A stretch of 64,000 nt of DNA from NCBI GenBank assembly GCA_013365365.1, contig JABVXU010000150.1:1-64000 (forward strand). Direction: 5' to 3'. Every line of letters begins with the position of its first letter. Within the stretch, counting starts at the first letter, position 1. Source of the DNA: Cruorifilaria tuberocauda. Lineage: Eukaryota; Nematoda; Chromadorea; Rhabditida; Onchocercidae. The notes below the pieces were generated by a model. The model searched no databases, had not been told where the DNA came from, and saw only the letters and a program-made list of their open reading frames with translations. Of this stretch, positions 11,301 through 22,433 are shown piece by piece. The translations under genes and the position numbers were made by a program.

Positions 11301-13996
11301 TAACTCAGCTTGGGGTGGTGAAGGTTGCTTGGGATGTGATATTGGTTACGGTTACCTGCATCGAATACCGGGTGATAGGCGAGGTCCACTGAAGGGCGAA
11401 GAAATTGCTACAATGCTTAAACAGCAGTTAAATGGTACAGATTCATCGAATGCGGCGCCGTTAATGAATACTGATAATTTGGGGCATTCTACTACCTCAA
11501 ACAGTGTTATCAACATCCCTCAACCAGGTATATTGTAGTATTTAAACAATTTCTGCAAGTGAAGTAACGAAACACTTTTTTTACTTAGATCAGAATGGTT
11601 AAAAATTTGTTTATATACAAATTCTAACAAATATATACTGAGAGTACTGATACATATAGATTAAATACTAATGAAATATTTTGTTTGCGAGTAAATTCAA
11701 TATGATACAATTCGACTTAAAGTAATTTAAAAATTTGGGAATAGTCATACAAAAGTGCAATCATTATCCTCTCTTCAAATCATTTCTATCAAATTCAGTA
11801 CAAATGTTTATGAAAATTATTTATTTTAGGCAGCACAGGTATTCCGCAAATTGATACAATACAAGCTATTACAAAATTCCCTGATCCAAGTTCATTTATG
11901 CCGCCAATTTTGAAACAAGTTAGATTTTCTTCTAAATCATTCCTGCTTTCTGTTATATTTTCTTGATGATGTAGCTCAGTAAGATCCTGTATCTTTCGAT
12001 AAGTTTCTCTCAGCAGTTTGATATTTTTAGCCGGCAGTATCCGATTCAATCGTAGCTAGTGCGGCTGGTATAAGTGGTTCTTATTCAGGCGAAGTATATT
12101 CTGCAGGATTTTCGGCACCTATGCAGTCTGTCACGGTTAAATTTATATCATTGAAATTTCCATTTATATCCTGCAATGTGAATTTCAAAACATAGGTTAT
12201 GGCATAGGTTATTGTTAACCCAGCATATGCTCTCTTTTGCCACTCAAAAGAGAGCATATGCTGGGTTAACAAATTGTTATTTATATGGTTGGCAAATTTC
12301 AAAAACTTTAGTTGCTATTCGCCGTTAATTATTTTCCATTTTATTAATTGCAGGAACAAACACTAACTACCAGTACTACTAAAACGAACATCATACCACC
12401 GCCTTCAACCGACTTTCCAACCCTTGAGTTAACGACGTCTTCTGGAACAACCGAACGGCCATATTCTGTTCAAAATAGTAATATAAATTATGTAAATGCA
12501 AGTCAAGCAGCTCAGAAGCAACAACAAAATTTCGTAGGAGATTCAATAAACATGGAGGTTTTTTTTTCTTTTTTTTTATTCATCTTGAATTTTCAAATCT
12601 GAACTTTTCCAGACCGAGCGAAATGATGAGGTAGATATCTTATTAAAGAATTAACTAATCAAGCAAAAAGTTACTTCATCAAACTGACTGAGGAAGTAAA
12701 TACCAAATTTGGTTCTTAATATTGGTTTGGTATATGTCTTTCATATATTATTAAGATCGAATTCAAAGTGTTGATTTTATAGAGCTTTTTGACATGTTAT
12801 GGAGTTTCTTATCAAAATTCTTTTAAAGAAGAGAAGGAGAAAAAGAAAAGAAGAGGCAGTGTTATTTCAGCAGTATGGTAGAACGCCGGCATCCATATGT
12901 CAACAGCCATATTATTCATCGCAGCAGCAGTACATGCATGAACCACAATACCCACCACAACCTCCTGTTTATAATCGTAAGTATCATTTTTTCTTTATAT
13001 GGGTTGAAAGATTTCATCAACTAGTTTTGCTGGAATTTTTAAGAATTCAGAATAATCATTTTCACTGAAGAGGATAGTAAAAATCTGAATATTCACAAGT
13101 TATGAAATCTGGGATATGTTTTACTCTGCAGTTTCGTCTTCGTCTACTCAGTCAACGATGGCGGGTATAGTACCTCCGATGTTTTCAAATTTGGCGCAGC
13201 AACAGCACCAACAGTCATGTGGTCTTCCACCGTTGCCTCCACAAATATCCGCACCTGCTGTACCTCCGTTTGCAAATCCTTCACAGTTTTCGGGTTTAAC
13301 TTTCCCAATGCCGCCATTAAGTACTATGGGTATTACACACCTAGCTCCTCCACCAGTTACGATATCATTTGGTTTGCCAACTTCGCCTGCACCACCATTT
13401 GGGCAGGAGCAGCAGTCAGGTATGAGTACTTATTCGACGGAGAATCCGACATTTAAATCAGGTTTCCAAATGGCTGGAAACAATCAGTTCGGTTTATCAC
13501 CACAAGGTATGATGTGAAATTTCCGTAGTTTCAGAGCTTATATATTTATTTGAAGTTTGTTTATTTAATTAATTTGCTTTAGTTCATTTGTTACTATCAA
13601 TTGTATCGAATTTGCAACCGCATCGAATAGTAGAATTTACAAACTTCAACTAAAATAGTAGAGTAGCTAAAAGGTTTATTGGTACTGCTGTAAGTTTATT
13701 TTAAAGAACAGTTACTCAACGCGTTACATTTTAGTGATAAAATTTTTGTGGTTTTCGTCGACAACCAATATTGATTTAGCGTTGCAAGAAAAGGGATTGT
13801 AAATTTTGATAATTTTGTTATTTTAATTCAGCTTGTCACTGGCGTTGATGCCGTGTTTTGATAAAGGTTGAAGACGATGTTATTAGATTCTATTTTATAT
13901 TTAGAAATTTAATTTTGCTTTTGTTTAGAAATAGGGAAGAAAAGAGCAAGAAGCGAAAACCTCGAGAAGCTGTTAGCCCGGATTACCAAAATGTAG
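8370..13996 (+). CDS. GORASP: Golgi reassembly-stacking protein (GRASP55/65), complete
   Basis: Peripheral Golgi membrane protein that links cisternae by self-association of its GRASP (tandem PDZ-like) region and helps unconventional secretion. Twelve exons keep phase: 8370-8432, 9217-9297, 9811-9887, 10150-10363, 10938-11027, 11287-11527, 11830-11918, 12031-12135, 12354-12557, 12871-12976, 13132-13506 and 13929-13996, for 570 aa. It starts MGNSGS, with Gly2 available for N-myristoylation. PDZ1 holds [19 protein letters not shown] and PDZ2 holds [19 protein letters not shown]; each domain is followed by a conserved WGG segment ([29 protein letters not shown]), and then HRIPGD. From about residue 240 the protein is a low-complexity Ser/Thr/Gln/Pro tail, as in the family. 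The last exon, ending in a basic helix ([13 protein letters not shown]), is inferred from phase; without that splice the frame stops at 13517 after GMM. Confidence 0.95.
12212..12272. repeat. Perfect 28-bp inverted repeat with 5-nt loop in GRASP intron
   Basis: Left arm 12212-12239, loop 12240-12244 (ccact), right arm 12245-12272; the arms are exact reverse complements by eye (core agcatatgct). It lies in the intron between exons 8 and 9 of GRASP. Confidence 0.9.
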
Positions 13997-14427
13997 AAGA
14001 AAAAACAGTTTGTGCAGTGCATCACCAATAGTGTTACAATGCTCTGGACATGACTTAACTTTAGTTCTCCAAGGTGACTTGGTGCAGTTTAGTAAGCGTT
14101 GAGCATATCACATCATTCCCTAAACTCATAACTCTTCCTTTACTTAAACGAATGAAATGATATATGTTTATCAAGAAGAGGTAAAAAGTAAATGAAATTA
14201 AATGTATTGAACTCGTTAATTTATTGATGTAGAAACATCAGCAAAGATGGTGTTGGTTTATTGCTAAGTGGAAGGTATAAAGATACTCATTATCAAAGTC
14301 TGAATCATGTATTTTCAAGATCATTTTACCTAGTTCTAATTTCCTTTATTTAGTGCCAACGACGTACTCTCAGTAGTAATTCTGGTCAATTAATGCACAA
14401 GACAAATTGGATTTTGAAGAAAATGGA

Positions 14428-14475
14428 TAACAAGCATTATGCTGTATCGAGGTAACAAGCATTATGCTGTATCGA
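14428..14475. repeat. Short tandem duplication, 23-bp unit
   Basis: The unit beginning taacaagcattatgctgtat occurs twice, at 14428-14450 and 14453-14475, separated by 2 nt. Direct observation; no function suggested. Confidence 0.8.
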
Positions 14476-15976
14476 TAGTACTGAATTATAATACATATTT
14501 TTTAATGTCGAAATATTAGTACCGATTTTTTTATAAGCATAAATGGAAAATAATGAACGTTTTTAAATGAATTAGATGCAACATTTCATAACAATTCTAA
14601 CATCTTTTCTAATGATTTTCAATCCTTACATCGCCTTAATTTACGTAACTGTATTCTCATATTTGGAGAAAATGCTTGTATTCGTGTATCTATTTATTTA
14701 AAATTTCTATCACTATACTTTCCTTTATATGGTTTTTCATTTGTTTTGGTCAATTAATTAGCAATGTTGTTAATGTTGTATCTTTTCTTCAATTTTTTCT
14801 ATTCTTTCAAATTTCAGTTCTATTCCAATGATAAATATCATTTATTGTTGATCAACTTTATGTATTTATTGTTTCCCAGTGATCTTGAGGATATTTTACA
14901 ATGGAAATGACTCCTATGGAAGAAAATTAGCAATATATCAATAAAATTATTTTCGATTTGGATTTTTTCATATTAAAAGTTTGGATTCATTGATCTTCCT
15001 TGAATAATAATATATTGTTTCTGCTTTTATGGAAATTAATTTCTTTCAATATTTCATGGTAAACTATGAAATAAATTCTGTATTTATACATTTCGTCTGT
15101 TTTAACTTTCTTTTCTGTTTTCCTCTGTTTTGATTTTCAAATTCTTTAAAATATGTTACTACAATGTCGTATTAGCGTGGGACTCTATCGGAAATCTTTT
15201 GAGAATGCAAAGGATTTTATATCATCAGTTACGTTCGATGTGCGAAATCAATTATAATCAGTTTATGATTGTGTCTGTTACTTGTATGGGATTGTTGATT
15301 TAACATCTTATTGTATATTTTTTTGATTTTCTCTACGAATCCTTTTTCGAAAATAAAACTTTTAATTCATCATTATATATGATTTTATCGCAAAAGCGAC
15401 ATTGAAAAATTGGTGAATAAACCGAAATGTCGAAAACTATTTTGTCAGCTTACCTTGTCGGAATAATCGGCCGTGATTGTTCCACCGATTCTAGTGATTG
15501 TAATAATAAGTAAATCCGGTAATGTCAAATCACTCATATATTTTTTGAGATGTCTTTTTGAGATTTTTGAGATGTGACACTATTCGGTCATACATTTCAT
15601 ACATTAGATTGATAAAACACGCAAACAAGCAAAAATCTTGGACTACACTTTAGTGAGTATATGAGGTAGTAACTAAAGGTTTAATGCAAGGCGTAGTGTA
15701 AGACGTTCGAATAGTAAACAACCCAATTTTCCCATATAATTTATATCACCTCATCATTTCACACTTTTATTCATAGTTTTTTCTGATAATTATAAAGAAT
15801 CACTGATATCAGCGGATAGCTTCTAGCTGAATCTAGTAAGTTTCCAGTTTAAACCCAAAATTCCATGTAAACGAAAAATGAAGTTTTCAAGAATGGGTGG
15901 GATTGTTTGATAGAAGAAGGATTGTTTGAAAAAAGTGTTAAATGTTTTATTCGTATTCTGGAATAACTAACCTTTA

Positions 15977-15986
15977 GTATTTGCAG
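15977..15986 (+). promoter_or_regulatory. Candidate trans-splice acceptor of smu-1
   Basis: The sequence gtatttgcag ends 6 nt before the ATG at 15993 with no upstream coding exon, as expected for a spliced-leader acceptor. Confidence 0.55.
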
Positions 15987-15992
15987 ATATCG

Positions 15993-18900
15993 ATGACATC
16001 AATTGAAATAGAAGCTTCGGAGTAAGCTTTGTTATTTTTTTTGATTTTCTGAATTTATATATTGTGTATGATGTATTTACTCATCTCGAGTTTCTTTTTC
16101 TTTAAACAATTTCGGAATGGGTGCCATGTCTGCTAATATTTAATATCTCAGCAAAAATTTTCGTTTTTTTCACATAGAATTAGTGTTTTTTTTTCCAAGT
16201 ATAAGTTTGAAAATTATGAATTTTGGAAAGAATAATTCTGAAAGGTTGAAATAATTCGTCTCCGTTGAAGCAACTTTTATAATTTAGCGTTGTACGTCTT
16301 GTGGAACAATATTTGAAGGAGAATAACTTAATGCGTACATTGGCAGTTCTACAGGTTTCCCTTGTTTTAAATTACAAATTTTTTTAAATGAAATTATAAG
16401 ATAATGTTATGTTAATTTAATAAATTTTTCCCATAAAAGAGAAATGAAAATTTTATTCATTTCATTTTGTCGTGTTGATCATATAATTTTCGTTAACTAT
16501 TAGAACTATCGGTAGATTATTCATTAAATCGATTTCATTCAATAAGCCATTTGAACGAATTCTTTGAGGGGAAGAACTTCTAGTTGCATAAATTATTTTT
16601 AGGAAGAAACAAACATTACGTTGAATACGGTTGATAGCATTGATTCTTTTGTGCATGATATACAAAATGGACATTGGGATACGGTGCTTAAAGTTATTCA
16701 GCCATTAAAATTACCTGCTAAAAAATTAATCGACTTATACGAGCAGGTATTACCTTACAATATACATTTCAATTTATGTTATAAAGTGTGCTAGAAGTTG
16801 TTTCTTATGTATATTATGGTGGAGCTAAAGAAGTCAACAAGTTAAGTTTAAGATCTTCTGCATAATCTTGTTTTAATTTATCGAAAGGAGTGCTCATATG
16901 CGTTTAGAATAAGGTAAGAAATGAAATGATGAGATTTTTACATCTTCTCAGATTGTGATTGAATTAACGGAGTTACGTGAATTGGGCTCTGCTCGACTTC
17001 TTTTGCGGCAAACTGATCCAATGCAACTGCTCAAAACGACAGAGCCGGAGAGGTAATTACTATATTATTATATTATATTATTTTTCTTAACTTTAACTGT
17101 TTCTACTGTTGCTATTCTGTGATTAAATGTATCTTAAACTAGTGATCTATGCTAATCTTTGCCTTTTGGCTACAATTATTATCGCTTCTTAGTTTTTAGA
17201 AAGTCTAGCCTAGAAAAACGAACGAATTAATGAGAACATTATTCTTATGTAATGTCTTTGAATAAAGTAATCATGTTCCAAATTTTCTTATATTAATTTT
17301 TTAGATATGCACGATTAGACAATCTTTTGGCTCGTTCTTACTTCGATCCACGTGAAGTATATCCTGACGGTAGCTCGAAAGAAAAGCGAAGAGCTGCTAT
17401 TGCACAAGTTGGCTTTGAATTTAATGAAAATATATTCGTTTCGTGCAAATAGTTTATATGCAACTGGCTTTCAGTATGCATTTGCTATTTTGAATAAGCA
17501 GTTATTATTCAAATTCAGTGGAAAAAATTTTTGCAGTCTTTATCTGCCGAAGTGAATGTTGTGCCGCCGTCCAGATTATTAGCACTTTTAGCCCAAGCAC
17601 TGAAATGGCAGCAACATCAAGGGCTTCTTCCACCCGGTATATTTCAATAATTTTGCTGTTCAAACGAAATCGCTTCTTAATGTTCAAAATTTTTTAAACT
17701 GCTAAATAAGTATTCCTATTTTCAACATATTTAAATAATAGGAGGAAAAGTTGTTAATGCGGTACCTTCAACGGCTACAAAGCACTTGTTTCTTCTCCGG
17801 CTTACCTAGTTGAACTGTTGAAAAACGCCGTATAGCACCATTTCTCTTCCTAAAAGTTTGGCATATTTCGATCTTATTCGACCCATATATATTTCATGAA
17901 TTGTGACATTTAGGGACACAGATTGATTTGTTTCGTGGTAAAGCTGCAATTCGTGAACAAGAGGAGGAACGCTATCCAACGCAAATGGCACGTCAAATCA
18001 AATTTGGTAAAACAAGCTTCCCTCACTCCTCGCAATTTTCACCAGATGGACAATATTTGGTTACAGGTTCAGTGGACGGTTTTATCGAGGTTGGGCCTTT
18101 TTTTGTTTCCGAATTTTCCCATGAAAATTTTCACCCTTTTTGGCCAGCGAATTTTGTGAGTCTTTGTTACAGGTTTGGAATTATATGAATGGGAAACTGC
18201 GGAAAGATTTGAAATATCAAGCGCAAGATAATTTTATGATGATGGATGGTTTAGTTTTGAGTTTATGCTTTAGTCGTGATTCAGAAATGTTAGTTACAGC
18301 TAGCATGGAAGGAAAAATAAAGGTTTCTTTTTGTTTCACGTTGTAATGCAGATAGTTTTTAGACAGTTGAATTCTCCACTTCAGTTTACTAAACTTTTAA
18401 TTAGTAGTAATATAAGTAAATTCTCTCATTTATCTAGAGTTACAGATAGCATATTTCATGGTGTGAAAAATATATTCAGCCAGTTTCAAAACTCTTCCCA
18501 CTTGAATTCAAGACCGGTTTAAATGATGAGAAACATATTTCTGCCCGTTTATCCCAATCTTAGCAGAATTCAATATTTTTAAACCCATTTTAAAATAAAT
18601 ATTATATGTAGATATCTTTATCAATGAAATTGAGGTATGGAAAATACAAACCGGACAGTGTCTAAGACGCATTGAGAAAGCACATAATATGGGCGTTACT
18701 AGTGTACATTTCTCTAAAGATAGCGCGCATGTTCTTTCAGCGTCGTTTGATACGCTTGTGAAGTACGATTGAATTTCTTTATCATTATTTTCTTTATTAT
18801 TATATTACATCGGTGAATTGACAGAAGCTTAATGTCTACGGACCATATAAAACTATCGTTTGTGCAGTATGAAATGTTGTGATTTATATATTTTGAATTT

Positions 18901-19849
18901 CGTTGCTATCATCAATAATATCTTTATTATTATTTTCAGAGTTCATGGATTAAAGAGTGGTAAATGTTTGAAGGAACTTCGAGGACATACAAATTATGTT
19001 AATGATGCGAAATATACAGAGGTAAACAGATTAACTGCAGAAGAATGGCATGGAATGTATGTGTAGGAAAACGACAGTGCTATATATATTTCGATGATTT
19101 TATAGCTTTATTTTACCACTCTTGAGTCACGTTCCTATATCTATAGCTTTTAGGATGGCCATATGTGTGTTTCTGCTTCAAGTGACGGAACAGTACGAGT
19201 TTGGAATTTGAAAACTTGCGAGTGTATAAATACAGTACGAGTAGCTGGTGATACAGTCGTGAATGGTGTGAATCCAATCCCCAAGTCTGATAATCAATTC
19301 ATCATTTGCAACCGATCAAATACGATTGTCATTGTGAATATCAGAGGACAGGTAAAGACATGTAAATCTTCAGTTTATAATTTGAAATTTTCCAATTAAA
19401 AAATTTTTTTTAATATATTATAATTTCCATAAATTTCTTCATATGTTTTAGATTGTTAAATCAATGACTTCTGGTAAAACTGAAAATGGCAATTTCGTTG
19501 CATGCACACTATCTCCGCGTGGCGATTGGGTATACTGTGTTGGAGAAGATCATGTTCTGTATTGTTTTTCCTTAATTACTGGAAATTTGGAAAGTACATT
19601 ACCGGTATGTTAAGTAGTTTTTATAAATGAAAGAAATAAATAATTAATGTTTGGATAAAAAAATATTTGGCATGTGAAATTTCCGGGTCTAAAAAGAAAT
19701 AAAATTGGTTTTTTTGATTCCTTTCCATTTTTCTACATCTGTTTTTGCAGTTACATGACGATCGAGTTAATGGTCTGTGTCATCATCCACATCAGAATCT
19801 TATAGCATCATACGCGGAAGATGGATTGTTGAAATTATGGAAGCCATAA
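15993..19849 (+). CDS. smu-1: SMU1 WD40 splicing factor, complete
   Basis: Spliceosome B-complex component that works with RED/SMU2 in splice-site choice in the nucleus. Thirteen exons join in phase: 15993-16021, 16288-16354, 16603-16746, 16952-17052, 17305-17407, 17537-17636, 17914-18089, 18173-18322, 18635-18762, 18940-19021, 19154-19351, 19452-19604 and 19751-19849 (TAA), for 509 aa against about 513 in human. The N-terminus has the LisH/CTLH region ([39 protein letters not shown]), then [28 protein letters not shown] and [14 protein letters not shown]. The WD repeats include [87 protein letters not shown] and the C-terminal [15 protein letters not shown]...LKLWKP. Conservation is very high, so orthology is near certain. 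The acceptor of exon 9 ends in GAG, an unusual base at -3. Confidence 0.98.
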
Positions 19850-20840
19850 GAACATATGAACTAAGATCAACTTCAGTATGTTTTGTATGCGATTTATATT
19901 TAAATTGTGAAATGCTCTACTTCATAACATATTAGCTCACATGCAAGTATTAGATAGTAGGCGGAGTATTCGTGTTCGTTTTCTTTGGAATTTAGTTATT
20001 GGATGAGATGCTGCATGTACTGAGTATGAAATGGTGGCAGTGGAAAGAATATGCATTAAATGTGGCATAATATTTCAAGTGTATCGAATATTTTTAACCT
20101 AAATGAAATTAGGGAAAATAAGGATATTGATGATTTAATATATTCATTTCTCTATTTTGCAAAGCTAATTATAGCTTTGATGAGTTGTTTGTTTGTTTTG
20201 TACAATTCAATAATTTTATTGTTGAGATGAAATGCATTTTTGATTACTTCATTGTTTTTTGGATATTATTTAATTATATTGAATCTCATCACATCTGTTT
20301 CAGAATGGTCATATAAATATCGATAATTATTTTCTTGAGTAGAAATGCTTAAAGAAATGTTTGTTTTTTAGGTCTTTAATTTTTAAATAATATTTAAGAT
20401 TTGACAATTCATTTCTTAGAAGTTTTCTCTTCATTTCTGATTCTGATTTTTGATCAGTGTATAATCCATCCATTTTCTGTGACTGATTTCAGGTCTTAGA
20501 GTTATTATTGATGGAAGAAATAATAATATATGATTTCACGACAAAAAGCATCACTTCATGTTTTTTTAAATAAGAACAGAAGTCCTGTTTTATGAATGAA
20601 AGAGTTATTTTTTACAATACAATTTTTGATAGTTCAGAAGATAATACAACTGTTTTCAGCTTAATATTGTAGCTGCTTCTCCCTGCACTATTCATATATA
20701 GTCAGAGGTTTGATATGAATAATCTGTGTAATACAATTCTCGGACTCCTGTCTATAAGTAATTTTTTATAAGATGAAACTATCAAGTGAAATATGAAGAT
20801 TTATCTTTATTTGAAAAACTATTTGTAACAGGTATGAGGT
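19850..20840. other. Convergent 3' region between smu-1 (+) and the UNC-73/Trio locus (-)
   Basis: About 1 kb holding both 3' UTRs. No coding frame was seen. The minus strand has a poly(A) signal at 20806-20811. Confidence 0.6.
20806..20811 (-). terminator. Poly(A) signal AATAAA for the kinase-like gene block
   Basis: The minus strand reads AATAAA about 30 nt beyond the stop at 20841-20843. The spacing supports that stop as the end of the transcript and thus the frame chosen for the last exon. Confidence 0.6.
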
Positions 20841-22400
20841 TCAACAGGTAGAAACAGTTCCATGATCTCCACATTGATTACCGGCACTCTGAAGTTGCTT
20901 CTTACGTTGCTCTATGTAATCTTCCAAATAGTCCACGAGAAAAAGTTCTCTGCTTCCTTGCTACAAGTAATTTAGAAAGATGAAAATAAAAGAACAGGAA
21001 TCCTTCAAAAGAAAATCACTTAGATAATTACGATCTAAATTAGACTGCGGAAAATTTTTAAAATTGTTTTCAGATCACCTTTAATTTGATTGAATTGAAA
21101 TTCGAATTTGATTTTAGCTGAATGCATGATAGTTTCTTTCGAAATTATGGTGATATTATCAAAGAGAGATAACATAAACATTGGAAAATCATCATGTTAA
21201 TATCAGTGCCTATTCCGATATTATTTATATTGAATTTTTATGGGTAAAGTGATCATACCTAGATGATATTTGAATAATGAACATACTGAATCTATTACAA
21301 ATAAATCTCAATTCATAAATTCAAAAACAAACACTTAGCATCCATTCGCTTTTCAGGCATTCTGTTGCTGACAATCGAACTCTGGAAATTGAAATGTATG
21401 ATACTATTTTGACAATATAGGATATTAACTTTTAAACAAATTTTTCACTCGCCGATTCGATGTTAAGTAAACTTAAGTAAAGTTTAAGATTGAAGTATTA
21501 ATATTTATTTTTATTCTCACAAAAAAAATTCAAATTCAGCAATTTTTTCACTAGGTATCTCTTAACTTATCGATTCTTTTCCGATTCTCTCTTCTTCTAT
21601 TTCCAGTATTAATCACAATTTCGGCAGGCACTTAAAATTGATAAATATTCAATAAAAAGATAACTTAAGGTTCGGAGTAAAAAATGAAACTTAAAAAGAT
21701 GTTTAATAGGCAGTAAATGATCCAATAACAAAAAAAAAAAAAGAAAATTAAATGATTACCTGAAATCAATGATAATTGTAGATTTTAATAATGCAATAAT
21801 TGCCTCCGAATAAATTCGATAATTTCCCGTTTCATCAATTGTTGAAGTGTTAGAAAGGATTTTTAACCGTTTCATTTCATAATATTCATCCTCGAATGGT
21901 ATTCTACCGGTTGTTAACATGTATAAAACAATTCCAAAACTCCTACGAATTAATCCATTTCAATTTTGATGAAGCAGAAGTTGAAAATCGATAAGTCATT
22001 ATTAAATTTATTATTATTATTATTAGTTATTATTATTTATTATTACTATTATTATTATTAATTATTATTATCATTGTTAATTATTGATTATTAATTATTA
22101 TCATTATTAAAGACATTATTATTATGTATTGCTATTGTATAAATATTATAAATTATTGTAGAAAAGTTATAGATCGTAACAATGATTTGATTTAGAATCA
22201 ATCATATCTCATTTGTAAATATTGCAATAAAATTTTGATAAATCAGATACACACAGAGTGTCACATTAAACTGACAAATATTATCATTATATGATGAAAT
22301 GTCTGCTATAGGATGATAAATCAAATTATGAAAATTAATAATAATTAATTAACCATTAGTGTATATTTAATTAATTATATCAAAGTTGCACTTTACTAAT

Positions 22401-22433
<33 letters not shown>

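Larger units (their letters stand above)
13997..15992 (+). other. Intergenic region GRASP to SMU1 with GRASP 3' UTR
   Basis: About 2 kb without a recognised gene. AATAAA hexamers occur at 14940-14945 and 15352-15357 and are possible poly(A) signals. It also contains the 14428-14475 tandem repeat. Confidence 0.5.

Noticed and set aside
13217..13456. Plus-strand frame overlapping the GRASP proline-rich exon
   Set aside because: Shadow of the real frame in exon 13132-13506.
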